Positions 44,275 through 52,501 of a stretch of DNA of 61,214 bases are shown one piece after another. This DNA is from an uncultured Pirellulaceae bacterium (GTDB lineage: Bacteria; Planctomycetota; Planctomycetia; Pirellulales; Pirellulaceae): assembly GCA_938091115.1 (NCBI GenBank), contig CALKNI010000023.1:1-61214 (forward strand), given 5' to 3'. The first letter of the stretch is position 1, and each line of letters starts with the position of its first letter. Below the pieces are notes generated by a model, which saw nothing but the letters and a program-made list of their open reading frames with translations, made no database searches and was not told the origin of the DNA. The position numbers were made by a program, and so were the translations under genes.

Positions 44275-46074
44275 CTATTTCCCCAGGGATTTAGAGACAT
44301 CAGTTCGGTAGGCTGAGATCGCCGGATAGATTCCGACGAGAACAGCGAGCAGCATCAAACCGGGGATCACAAGCAATTCCGGAGAAACTGCGCCGTTTAT
44401 GAGACTATCGGGGATAAAACCGAGAGTTAGTACTGAAATGTCGACGGCAGGGGCGAAGTCGAAGAAGTCTAACGGGACTCCCGTCGAGTTTTCTACATTC
44501 GGTCCGAGGAGGCCATTAAGACTGTGGCCGAGGAACCAGCCGAGCAATCCCCCCATCAATGCTAGCAGCACCGACTCGCAGAGGATAATACTCATGACCC
44601 GTGTTCGGTTGGCACCGAGGGCTCGCATCACGGCTATTTCGTGTTTCCTTTGGTTCATAGAGTTGTAGATTCCAACGAGAATGCTGAGTGCAGAAACGAT
44701 ACAGATCATGCAAGTAAGTCCCAGCAGGAGCCATCGGATTGGGTCGACGAATACTTGAAATAGAGACGCCACCTCCATGACGGGGTTCACTGCCTGGGCT
44801 GCTTTTTGAGATCGCTCGGGGCGGTAGGCCGTCCAATCGAGTGTTGTTTCGAGATCACCTTCGTTGATTTGCCCGGGTAGAAAATAACCAATGGCGCCGA
44901 CTTCATCACTGAGAGAAGTGCGAACTAAAATTGAGGTAACCTCTCGTTGTTCGATCGGTAGCGGGATCCTGGTTGCATTTTGTTTCCTGGCGAATTCATC
45001 TTCTTCGGAGAGCGCCGGAGTTTCGAGGTCGGATTCGGTTGTCAAGGCAGAAGTTGCGTCGGTGATGATTTCAGGCGAGTCTCCCTCGTCATCAAAAAAT
45101 GAATCGTCTAACGGGTCAAGCATTACCTCTTCTTGCGTTTCTTCGTTGAGATCGTCTTCGGTTTTAAGAACGCCATCCTTTTCAATCGTTTTGGCGTGAT
45201 CCTCCATGAGGAAGAATCCTTCCATGTTCAAAAAGACGACTCGGTCGTTGGGCGTGCCGGTGCCCTCGATAATTCCAACAACGGTGTAGTCTTGTTCGTG
45301 AATATGGGCACTACTGCTGTTTGGATCGCCATGAGTGGCTTGCAATTTATCGCCAATTTTAATGTCGCATCGATCGGCGACGATCGCGCCAATAACACAT
45401 TCAAAGAGGCCATTTTCTTCGCTCTTCTCGGCAAAATTTCTTCCTTCGGCAAACTGAAATTTTTTATCCGAGTCGATGTCGAGAACCAAGTCAGTAAAAA
45501 AGTTGGGTGTAGTTCCGACACACCGAAAAGCGAGTTGGGTTTCCGGATCTACGTAGTAATCCCCCTGGCACAATGGAACCGCAATGTGTGTGTAGCGTTT
45601 ATACAATCCACGCTCGTTGAGTTTCATTGCCGACGTTTGCTGGAAATCGAACGCCTCCTTGGTTAGGGCGTCTGTCAGTGCGCCGCCGATTCCAGCGGAG
45701 CCTGGTAGAGCCTGAAAGGTGAGTGCCATCGTTTCATCTACGGTTTGCTTAGCATGGTAGGCAATTGAATTCTTGAGGTCTTTGCTTCGCGTTTTCTCGT
45801 CGCAAAAAGCCAGATAATATTCGTAAGGAATATTCTCAACGGGTTTGCTCAGGTAGTAGACTGAATTTAGGGTCAACTGGAGTCCGCCTCCGCGGGCACC
45901 CACGATAATGTTGTAGCCGAAACTGTTGTTGGCTCGAAATGACTGTGAAACAACTCCGTGAATCGTGAGGACAGCTACGACCATCGTGACGCCGAGGCTC
46001 ATTGAGACAATGGTCAGTAGTGAGCCAAAGCCACGTTGCTGGATACTCCGCCATGCGATCTTAAATGAATTCAT
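44275..46074 (-). CDS. ABC transporter permease, FtsX/MacB/LolE type
   Basis: The 599-residue permease has an N-terminal membrane helix (residues 14-40), a large periplasmic region and three C-terminal helices (about residues 455-480, 500-525 and 568-590). The FtsX signature around MNQRKHEIAVMRALGANRTRVMSIILCES is present. The periplasmic domain contains SSSAHIHEQDYTVVGIIEGTGTPNDRVV, and then an acidic low-complexity insertion (about residues 300-365, rich in Asp, Glu and Ser). It starts 11 bases after the ATPase stop, so the two form one exporter or mechanotransmission-type ABC system. The substrate is unknown; lipoprotein release or metal handling are both conceivable. Confidence 0.9.
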   Translation of the reverse strand: MNSFKIAWRSIQQRGFGSLLTIVSMSLGVTMVVAVLTIHGVVSQSFRANNSFGYNIIVGARGGGLQLTLNSVYYLSKPVENIPYEYYLAFCDEKTRSKDLKNSIAYHAKQTVDETMALTFQALPGSAGIGGALTDALTKEAFDFQQTSAMKLNERGLYKRYTHIAVPLCQGDYYVDPETQLAFRCVGTTPNFFTDLVLDIDSDKKFQFAEGRNFAEKSEENGLFECVIGAIVADRCDIKIGDKLQATHGDPNSSSAHIHEQDYTVVGIIEGTGTPNDRVVFLNMEGFFLMEDHAKTIEKDGVLKTEDDLNEETQEEVMLDPLDDSFFDDEGDSPEIITDATSALTTESDLETPALSEEDEFARKQNATRIPLPIEQREVTSILVRTSLSDEVGAIGYFLPGQINEGDLETTLDWTAYRPERSQKAAQAVNPVMEVASLFQVFVDPIRWLLLGLTCMICIVSALSILVGIYNSMNQRKHEIAVMRALGANRTRVMSIILCESVLLALMGGLLGWFLGHSLNGLLGPNVENSTGVPLDFFDFAPAVDISVLTLGFIPDSLINGAVSPELLVIPGLMLLAVLVGIYPAISAYRTDVSKSLGK

Positions 46075-46085
46075 ACTGCTTGATC

Positions 46086-46817
46086 TTAAAGCTGAGGGAC
46101 TTGCGGAGTAGGTTGCGGGGTTGTTGTGTCTTTCGGTGGTATTGCTTTGGCGTCACCGACAACCAAATTCAGCTGGTCGAGTCGTTCGACACGTTCAAAT
46201 TGTTCTGCGACCTCCATCGAGTGTGTCACCATCAGAAGAGCGATTTCCTCTGTTTCACAACTTGATTTGATCAGGTCGATAATCTGTTGCTGATTCCCCG
46301 GGTCAACGTTTGCGGTGGGTTCGTCGGCCAGAAGTAGCGAGGGGCGGTTGGCAAGTGCGCGTGCCACGGCGACCCGCTGTTGTTCGCCAACAGATAGCTG
46401 ATGTGGTTTGTTATTGATACGGTGGCCTAGTCCGACGCGTTCTAGCAGCGACTTTGCGCGTTCGGGAGATCTTTTCTTGCTTGCAAAAGTCATTCCTAAG
46501 ATGACATTTTCGTAAGCGGAGAAGCCGGGCAGTAAGTTAAATGTTTGAAAAACGTAGCCAAGCTTATCTGCGCGAATTCGATCCCGAGCGGACTCTGAAT
46601 AGCGAGTTAATTCGACATCGTCGAGAAACACTTTTCCTGAATCGGGTTGAGTGATTCCGGCGATTGTGTGGAGCATGGTTGTCTTTCCACACCCGCTGGG
46701 ACCAATGAGAATAACTTGCTTACCCGCGGCGATTTCAAACTTGGGAATGTCCAGGATGGGTACCCGTTTTTTGTCCGGTTGAGCGAAGCTTTTCTTAATT
46801 TGATGGAGCTTGAGCAT
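46086..46817 (-). CDS. ABC transporter ATP-binding protein (LolD/MacB-like)
   Basis: The 243-residue ATPase has all ABC motifs: Walker A GPSGCGKTT (residues 39-47), Q-loop FQTFNLLP, signature LSVGEQQRVAVARAL, Walker B LLLADEPT, and the switch His in VTHSME. The sequence is of the LolD/MacB/FtsE group. A Gln-rich, Pro/Thr-rich tail of about 15 residues follows. It is the first gene of a minus-strand unit with the permease 11 bases downstream. It gives the energy for the transport or release step of the unit. Confidence 0.93.
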   Translation of the reverse strand: MLKLHQIKKSFAQPDKKRVPILDIPKFEIAAGKQVILIGPSGCGKTTMLHTIAGITQPDSGKVFLDDVELTRYSESARDRIRADKLGYVFQTFNLLPGFSAYENVILGMTFASKKRSPERAKSLLERVGLGHRINNKPHQLSVGEQQRVAVARALANRPSLLLADEPTANVDPGNQQQIIDLIKSSCETEEIALLMVTHSMEVAEQFERVERLDQLNLVVGDAKAIPPKDTTTPQPTPQVPQL

Positions 46818-47012
46818 TCAGGATTATTTTGATGGTTTGAGAGTTGCAGTTCCCACAAAACAAGGGAGTTAGGGGGTACGTTTAGTAAGGTTTGAGGTAG
46901 TATCGCTTGTTCCGTTTGACGTTTCTAAAATCCTACCTGCTAAAAAGGATTACGCCCAGAATAGATCATTCGTTCTCTTTAAATTCAATAACGTTGAGTT
47001 TTTCCCAACGAT

Positions 47013-47522
47013 TTATCGGTTGCGGTCGCGGATTTCGCGACTGAGCCTTCGTTTGTTATCTGCATCTTTGAGCGTTTGACGTTTGTCATGTAGGTTTTTG
47101 CCGCGACCGACCGCGACCATGATTTTCACAATGCCGCGGGCGTTGAAATACATTCGAAGCGGAATTAACGTTAACCCTTTTTCAAAAGCCTTAGTTGAAA
47201 GTTTGTCTAACTCTCGTCGATGCACTAGCAGTTTCCGTGACCGTTTTGGTTTGTGATTCCAAAAACTGGCTTGCCTATACTCAGCGATATCGGCTCCGAT
47301 TAACCAAAGTTCGCGATTCTCGACACGAACGTAAGCTTCATTGAGGGAGATGTTTCCTTCCCGAAGACTTTTAACTTCGCTGCCAATGAGCATGACTCCG
47401 CATTCAACTTGTTGGAGTATCTCGTATTTGTGGCGAGCTTTGCGATTCTCACAAATGACCTGACTTTGGTCGTCAACGCTTTTCTTTTTTGTTTTCTTTT
47501 TGTTCTTTTTTTGAGCGGCCAT
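47013..47522 (-). CDS. smpB: SsrA-binding protein SmpB
   Basis: SmpB binds tmRNA and rescues stalled ribosomes. The 169-residue protein has the family core: CENRKARHKYEILQQVECGVMLIGSEVKSLREGNISLNEAYVRV, then the ARGIVKIMVAVGRGKNLHDKRQTLKDADNKRRLSREIRDR tail with its basic C-terminus, which mimics the tRNA codon arm in the decoding site. The N-terminus is short and Lys-rich. No ssrA (tmRNA) gene is visible near it; it presumably lies elsewhere. It starts 196 bases from the ABC operon and is divergent from lipA. Confidence 0.95.
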   Translation of the reverse strand: MAAQKKNKKKTKKKSVDDQSQVICENRKARHKYEILQQVECGVMLIGSEVKSLREGNISLNEAYVRVENRELWLIGADIAEYRQASFWNHKPKRSRKLLVHRRELDKLSTKAFEKGLTLIPLRMYFNARGIVKIMVAVGRGKNLHDKRQTLKDADNKRRLSREIRDRNR

Positions 47523-47990
47523 GGCAATTCGCTGGTGGATGAGATTTATGAAATCTACACCAGAAATTGGGAGAGGTACACACTATCGAACTCAGCTTGC
47601 TGGGAAACGGAGTTGGTGACCGCTGGAGTCATTCGCCGTTCGGCCCTGACAATGTTAATCGACGGTCCTCCGGTGGGTTTGTCTGCCAGAGTCCGTGCTT
47701 GCGGTATCGTAGTGAAAACACGTAAGAACAGGGGTGAATTTAGCATCTGGCGAAAAAACACGGCAAAGCCTAGACTGAGTCTGCGAGAAATAGCAAATTC
47801 GTGAAACAAAAGCCTTCCTAGCAGGCTCGCTCAACGCGAGCTTCCTGCGTCGAAGCGTTATTTATTAGCGGGCTTGGACGGATATCACCTCGGTCGAGAT
47901 AGTTCTTTTGCAAGGTCGGCGAGAACTGAGGGCTTGTCGAGAACGGCCGAACCAATCCTGTGTTTGTGTTTTTGAGAGTAGAGGTTTGTA
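47523..47990. other. Divergent interval between smpB and lipA
   Basis: About 468 bases. Open frames of 84-131 codons exist but overlap smpB or have no protein character. A stem-loop, GCAGG-CTCGC...GCGAG-CTT-CCTGC (47821-47848), lies in the middle with no T-run. No tmRNA, tRNA or riboswitch is recognised. Confidence 0.4.
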
Positions 47991-48944
47991 ATGAGCGGTT
48001 TACCCGTAATCAACGGTGGCAATTCAACCGAGGGCGGATCTTGCGGTGGCGGGGCGTGTGGCTCAATGGGGGGCAGTGCGACTCAATCATCCGCACGATT
48101 GCCGAAGTGGCTAAAGCGTCAAATCCCGAAAGGAAACAATGTCGGGGCGACGGCAAAGTTGCTTGATGAGCTCAATCTGGAAACGGTCTGTGATAACGCG
48201 AAGTGTCCCAATCGGATGGAGTGTTATTCTCAACAAACTGCAACCTTTATGATTCTCGGTAAAACTTGCACGCGTCCCTGCGGTTTTTGCGCCGTAGAGC
48301 GTGGGCGTCCCGGTGCCTTGGAGTTGGATGAGCCCGAACGGGTGGCGGAAGCGGCTCATCGTCTCGGATTGAAGCACGTCGTTATTACCTCGGTAACTCG
48401 TGATGACCTACCCGACGGTGGGGCGGATCATTTCTACCAGTGTGTGGTTGCCGTGAGAGAAAAGACGGGGGCAACGGTGGAAGTATTGACCCCTGATTTT
48501 GTACATAATAAACCTGCGTTGGATCGCGTGATTGAATCAGCTCCCGAGGTCTTTAATCACAATGCAGAGACGGTTCCGCGCTTGTACCGGCGCGTTCGAG
48601 GCCCAAAATCGGATTATCGCTGGACGCTTGGGCTGCTCGAGCGTGTGAAAGAAGTAGATTCAGGGATTAAAACAAAAAGTGGATTGATGCTGGGACTCGG
48701 GGAAACACACGAAGAGGTCTATGAGGTTCTTACGGACCTTCTCGATGTTGGCTGCGATTTTTTAACGTTAGGTCAGTACCTCCAGCCTTCCCTAGATCGG
48801 TATTTACCGGTGGTTCGCTACATTCCTCCGGAAGAATTCGCGATGTTAGGTGAAAAAGCGAAGAGTATGGGCTTCAAAAAAGTCGCCAGTGGCCCATTTG
48901 TCCGGAGTAGTTACCACGCTCGAGATATGGCTGAAAGCTTCTAA
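47991..48944 (+). CDS. lipA: Lipoyl synthase
   Basis: LipA inserts two sulfur atoms into octanoyl groups on lipoyl domains; it is a radical SAM enzyme. Both Fe-S clusters are visible. The auxiliary set is CDNAKCPNRMEC (Cys67, 72, 78). The radical-SAM set is CTRPCGFC (Cys93, 97, 100), and the C-terminal RSSYHA supplies the Ser ligand. The N-terminus has an extra Gly-rich segment with Cys18 and Cys23 (SCGGGACGSMGG) not needed for the known activity. AGAGG precedes the ATG by about 7 bases. The 317-residue length is normal. No lipB is adjacent. Confidence 0.96.
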   Translation: MSGLPVINGGNSTEGGSCGGGACGSMGGSATQSSARLPKWLKRQIPKGNNVGATAKLLDELNLETVCDNAKCPNRMECYSQQTATFMILGKTCTRPCGFCAVERGRPGALELDEPERVAEAAHRLGLKHVVITSVTRDDLPDGGADHFYQCVVAVREKTGATVEVLTPDFVHNKPALDRVIESAPEVFNHNAETVPRLYRRVRGPKSDYRWTLGLLERVKEVDSGIKTKSGLMLGLGETHEEVYEVLTDLLDVGCDFLTLGQYLQPSLDRYLPVVRYIPPEEFAMLGEKAKSMGFKKVASGPFVRSSYHARDMAESF

Positions 48945-49103
48945 ATAGAAGCTTGGTATCGATGTTTTAAGCCTGTTTTTCGCGTGGGCTTTGAACGCGA
49001 ATCGTTGTGCCTCGCGTGAAAAGTGGGGCAGTGAACGAGTTCAAAATTTTGGGAATCGACCTGAGAGGTTTTCTCCTCATTTTAAAAACGGATAGCTTGC
49101 AAC

Positions 49104-49307
49104 GTGATAGACGTGACAATCAATGGTAAAAAACAGACTTGTGCTGAGGGTCTGACGCTCGTGGAATTACTCGATTCACTCGGGATGACGTCGCGGGCGA
49201 TTGCCGTTGAAATTAATCAAGAAATACAACCCCGTGATACTCATTGCCAGGTTGAGGTTAAGGACGGGGATATTTTAGAAATTGTTACCTTAGTGGGAGG
49301 TGGCTAA
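49104..49307 (+). CDS. thiS: Thiamine sulfur-carrier protein ThiS
   Basis: ThiS is a small ubiquitin-like carrier; its C-terminal Gly-Gly is thiocarboxylated and donates sulfur to ThiG in thiazole synthesis. The 67-residue protein has a [23 protein letters not shown] core, [11 protein letters not shown] and [14 protein letters not shown] at the end, so the Gly tail is intact. The GTG start is at 49104. The thiG start lies two bases past the thiS stop, and the codons for the last glycines hold the GGAGG that probably serves thiG. No TPP riboswitch motif was found upstream. Confidence 0.92.
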   Translation: MIDVTINGKKQTCAEGLTLVELLDSLGMTSRAIAVEINQEIQPRDTHCQVEVKDGDILEIVTLVGGG

Positions 49308-49308
49308 C

Positions 49309-50178
49309 GTGACAGATTCAATTTTGGAAGAGTCGAGCCAGCCTTTGGTGGGGTCTTCTGGCGCCGACGAATTTTGCATCGCTGGCCACACCTTTCAGAG
49401 CCGTTTGATTTTGGGATCTGGAAAATACGACTCGTTTGAAGTGATGCGTGAGTCGTTTGAGGTGGCTGAAACCCAGTGTGTGACGATTGCAGTTCGTCGC
49501 GAGCGATTGCATGACAGTTCTGGGCGTAACATTTTAGATTTCGTCGATCCCAAACGATTTGTGCTCTTGCCTAACACTGCTGGTTGCTACGACGCAGAAA
49601 CTGCTGTGAGATGCGCCAAAATGGGCCGTGAGATACTTCGAGGATTAGAAAATCCGGGTGCTGACTGGGTGAAGCTGGAAGTGCTCGGTGACAGTCGTTC
49701 GCTCCTGCCGGACCCGATAGAGCTGCTCAAGGCGACGGAAACTTTGGTCAGAGCAGGCTTTCAAGTGCTCTGCTATTCGAGTGATGATCCAATTGTAGCT
49801 CGACGGCTCAAAGATGCCGGCGCGACGAGTGTGATGCCCGCGGGTAGCCCCATTGGTTCCGGGCTGGGGGTCATTAATCGGAATAGCCTGCAGATCATCC
49901 TGGAGGATCTGAAACAGGGGGATCCAAACTACCCAGTTATTATTGATGCCGGGGTGGGGACAGCAAGCGATGTCGCTGTTGCTATGGAATTGGGTTTTGA
50001 CGCGGTTTTATTAAATACCGCCGTCGCGAGGGCGGCAGCGCCAATCCGAATGGCTGAGGCGATGAAATATGGCGTAAAAGCGGGGCGATTGGCCTACCAA
50101 AGTGGTCGGATTCCGATGTCTCGGTATGCGTCCGCCAGTTCTCCGGAAGTTGGAGTGATTTCAAAGCGCCAACGATGA
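49309..50178 (+). CDS. thiG: Thiazole synthase ThiG
   Basis: ThiG forms the thiazole phosphate of thiamine from deoxyxylulose phosphate, dehydroglycine and ThiS thiocarboxylate. The TIM-barrel blocks are clear: [17 protein letters not shown], the Schiff-base Lys122 in WVKLEVLGD, and [14 protein letters not shown], then [33 protein letters not shown] place the start at GTG 49309 because GGAGG (in the thiS glycine codons) lies 10-15 bases before it. The frame continues to GTG 49300, which overlaps thiS by 8 bases. Other thiazole genes (thiF, thiH or thiO) are not nearby. Confidence 0.95.
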   Translation: MTDSILEESSQPLVGSSGADEFCIAGHTFQSRLILGSGKYDSFEVMRESFEVAETQCVTIAVRRERLHDSSGRNILDFVDPKRFVLLPNTAGCYDAETAVRCAKMGREILRGLENPGADWVKLEVLGDSRSLLPDPIELLKATETLVRAGFQVLCYSSDDPIVARRLKDAGATSVMPAGSPIGSGLGVINRNSLQIILEDLKQGDPNYPVIIDAGVGTASDVAVAMELGFDAVLLNTAVARAAAPIRMAEAMKYGVKAGRLAYQSGRIPMSRYASASSPEVGVISKRQR

Positions 50179-50389
50179 TTTTGCACGTTTATTAGCAAAC
50201 TCTTATTTCCCATATAGCTTGCCTATCTTTTTCATTTTCAGGGAAAAAGTCCTTGACGGTGAGTATGAGTCTGACTAACCTAATTCAAATTGTAGCGATT
50301 ATTATGCCTAGATTTTGGCGGATACCGCGCGTTGTGTTTTGATAACGCAACAAAACACCCCTGAATAAGCAGCTTAGAACGGTAAAAAC

Positions 50390-51601
50390 ATGAGTAATTT
50401 TTGGAGCATTACTAAGTACGGGTTCGCATTGGTCGCCCTTCCTTTAGCGGTCACTGCGGCCGTCTCGGCACACCAGCGAATCGCAAATGCAACACCGATT
50501 AGCCTAGAAGTCACTCCGGTGGTTTCCGAACTGTCGAACATCGGTGTTGAACGGTGTCACACTGTCGCTTTGAACCGAATTGGTGGTGTCGACGGGCGAG
50601 TTGTTTCCTTTGCTGCTAATCAGTCCGATCGTGGACTTTCCGACCTTGTCGTTCGGTTTGTAAAAAACGGAAAGACAATTCGACAGGGAAAGACGGATTC
50701 GGACGGTGTTTTCAGTGTTAATGACATCCCAGAAGGAGTTTACTCTTTCATCGCCTCTGGAGAGAACGGATATGCCGCATACAGTATCCGAGTTTTATCC
50801 GACGCGACTGGTCAACTCTCCGATGTGGTCGAAGTCGCTGCTGTACCCGAAGTCAAAGCTGTCGATCGTTTGATCAGAAAAAAAATTCAAGCGGAAGCTA
50901 TTCAGGCGGCAGCCAGTGATTCCGAACTATCCGAAGCAGGAGTCAATCGTGTTGCCGTGATGGATGGTAACCTAATCGGCCGAGTACTGGATTTGGCTGG
51001 GAACGGAATTGCTAAAATGCAGATTGATATCCTCAAGGACGGTGTCTCTGTAGCCAGCGTGATCAGTGCAGACAATGGAGAGTACATTGTTCCCGATGTT
51101 CAACCTGGGGTGTACGGCATGGTCGCTGCGGGTGCAAATAATGCTGCGGTCGTTGGGTTTGAGGCCGTCGAAGCTGCAGATCAAGCACGCGAAGGAAGCT
51201 TTGTTTCGACTGCAGGTGTGGCGGCGATACCTAGCTACGGCGAGAGTTTGGTCGTTTACGTGGCGGCTAGACAGGATCTGGATCCTGAGGTTGTCGTTGA
51301 AGAAGAATTCGTCTACGAGACTGCTCCCATTGAATATATCGGTCAGTCGATCGCTTGTGGTGGAGCATGCGGTAGTTGTGGCCCGGTCGCAGATTCCTGC
51401 TGTTCTCCGGCTCCTAGTTGTGGGGGCCTTTTCAGAGGCGGTGGTTTAAGAGGCGGTGGTTTAAGAGGCGGTGGTCTTGGAGGGGGCGGCGTTGGCGGAC
51501 GAGGGATTGGTCGGTTGGTTGCCCTCGGCGGTTTGACGGTAGGTGTTGTCACACTTGCTGGTGACGGCGGGGCAACCCCCGTATCCCCAGTGAATCCTTG
51601 A
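50390..51601 (+). CDS. Secreted carboxypeptidase-regulatory-like protein with Gly/Cys-rich tail
   Basis: The 403-residue protein has a signal peptide (about residues 8-30). Two beta-sandwich domains of the carboxypeptidase-regulatory/CNA-B type follow (about residues 65-140 with DSDGVFSVNDIPEGVYSFIASG, and 190-270 with ADNGEYIVPDVQPGVYGMVAAG). An acidic linker leads into a Cys-rich patch (CGGACGSCGP, then DSCCSPAPSCGG) and a Gly-Arg-Leu repeat tail, ending with a hydrophobic helix (VALGGLTVGVVTLAG). The tail is coded by 15-bp direct repeats. It is probably exported and held at the surface. An intrinsic terminator follows the gene. Confidence 0.8.
   Translation: MSNFWSITKYGFALVALPLAVTAAVSAHQRIANATPISLEVTPVVSELSNIGVERCHTVALNRIGGVDGRVVSFAANQSDRGLSDLVVRFVKNGKTIRQGKTDSDGVFSVNDIPEGVYSFIASGENGYAAYSIRVLSDATGQLSDVVEVAAVPEVKAVDRLIRKKIQAEAIQAAASDSELSEAGVNRVAVMDGNLIGRVLDLAGNGIAKMQIDILKDGVSVASVISADNGEYIVPDVQPGVYGMVAAGANNAAVVGFEAVEAADQAREGSFVSTAGVAAIPSYGESLVVYVAARQDLDPEVVVEEEFVYETAPIEYIGQSIACGGACGSCGPVADSCCSPAPSCGGLFRGGGLRGGGLRGGGLGGGGVGGRGIGRLVALGGLTVGVVTLAGDGGATPVSPVNP
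51434..51478 (+). repeat. 15-bp direct repeats coding RGGGL units
   Basis: Three copies of a 15-base unit lie head to tail (51434-51448, 51449-51463, 51464-51478). The first two are AGAGGCGGTGGTTTA; the third starts the same and then diverges. They code for Arg-Gly-Gly-Gly-Leu. The near identity suggests recent slippage expansion. Confidence 0.85.
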
Positions 51602-51633
51602 TCTCGGCCAAGTGAAGAGAAATTTAATTCGAT

Positions 51634-51666
51634 AAGCCGAGTGACGTACAGTCGCTCGGCTTTTTT
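51634..51666 (+). terminator. Intrinsic terminator of the Gly/Cys-rich protein gene
   Basis: AAGCCGAGTGAC (51634-51645) pairs with GTCGCTCGGCTT (51651-51662) with one G-T wobble and a 5-nt loop, then a T-run to 51666. A strong plus-strand terminator. Confidence 0.88.
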
Positions 51667-51709
51667 AGTGTTTCTAGAACCTCTGCGCTTGATTCGCGAG
51701 CAACTTGAA

Positions 51710-52501
51710 TTACGAGGCGCGCCTTAGTCGATTTAAGGGGACATAATACTTCTTGTATTTCTTACCGTCGTCATACCGGTATCCGCGGGCGTGTGGGACG
51801 AGCACGGTGGCTCGCTTAGTGATGCGATTGACGTGTCCCTGAACGATTACTCCATCAGTATGAAATTGAACTTGGTCTCCAGGTGATATCCCCAGTTTCT
51901 TTTTCGCCAGGTCTCTGGGGGTTAGTAATTGGTGCTTTGACTCGGTGTGTCCAAAAAATCGACGTACGATGCTCTTAAATGGATTGGCTGAGCAGTTTGA
52001 ATTGGTCCATAAGAGCATTTCAATCAAGTGGACCATTTCGTGTTCCATAATTCTTTGAAGTGCTTCCAACCGATCGTTGCATTGAATTCCGCTGACGATC
52101 GCATTTTCCTCGTCCCGAAAAGAAGCAAAAAGAGGAGTTGTCGCGATCGCGATCTCGAAATCGACTTGCGATTTTCTCCGGATCTTTGAGGTTTGCATCG
52201 TCGTCATTCCACCCGCAGAAGTCATGCGTGTGGAGAGTCGAAACGACAGGGGGCGGTGAGCGGTACGTTCGCAAAGTTTTGCGACTTCGCCTTCAAAAAA
52301 ATATTCATCATTGATTTGAAAGAGAAGGCCTAGGTCGGAACTACACAAGTTGCTGAAATTACCGCGGTCAATGCTGCGGGCATTGGTGCGCATGTACTGG
52401 TAGACGGCCTCGGTCGCGCGGACTCGAGCGTCCGGCGAAAATTGACGGTGCCGCACAATCGTTGAGAGATTTTTTTGTATGGAGCTAAAAGGCATTGGCA
52501 T
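51710..52501 (-). CDS. SprT-like putative zinc metallopeptidase
   Basis: The 263-residue protein carries the HEMVHLIEML sequence (His-Glu-x2-His) in a helix about residue 160, the zinc-protease hallmark of SprT/Spartan-type domains. A later His in GHTESKHQLLTPRDLA may complete the site. The C-terminal part (ISPGDQVQFHTDGVIVQGHVNRITKRATVLVP, then YYVPLNRLRR) reads as a small SH3-like beta domain. The N-terminal helix is basic. It is probably cytoplasmic. The substrate is unknown. It lies convergent with the Gly/Cys-rich protein and opposite the nrd promoter region. Confidence 0.78.
   Translation of the reverse strand: MPMPFSSIQKNLSTIVRHRQFSPDARVRATEAVYQYMRTNARSIDRGNFSNLCSSDLGLLFQINDEYFFEGEVAKLCERTAHRPLSFRLSTRMTSAGGMTTMQTSKIRRKSQVDFEIAIATTPLFASFRDEENAIVSGIQCNDRLEALQRIMEHEMVHLIEMLLWTNSNCSANPFKSIVRRFFGHTESKHQLLTPRDLAKKKLGISPGDQVQFHTDGVIVQGHVNRITKRATVLVPHARGYRYDDGKKYKKYYVPLNRLRRAS

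Noticed and set aside
47409-47804. 131-codon plus-strand frame antisense to smpB
   Set aside because: It starts inside smpB on the opposite strand, and the rest has no homology or membrane logic.
48945-49103. TPP riboswitch upstream of thiS
   Set aside because: A CTGAGAG run is present, but the remaining conserved THI-element parts are missing.
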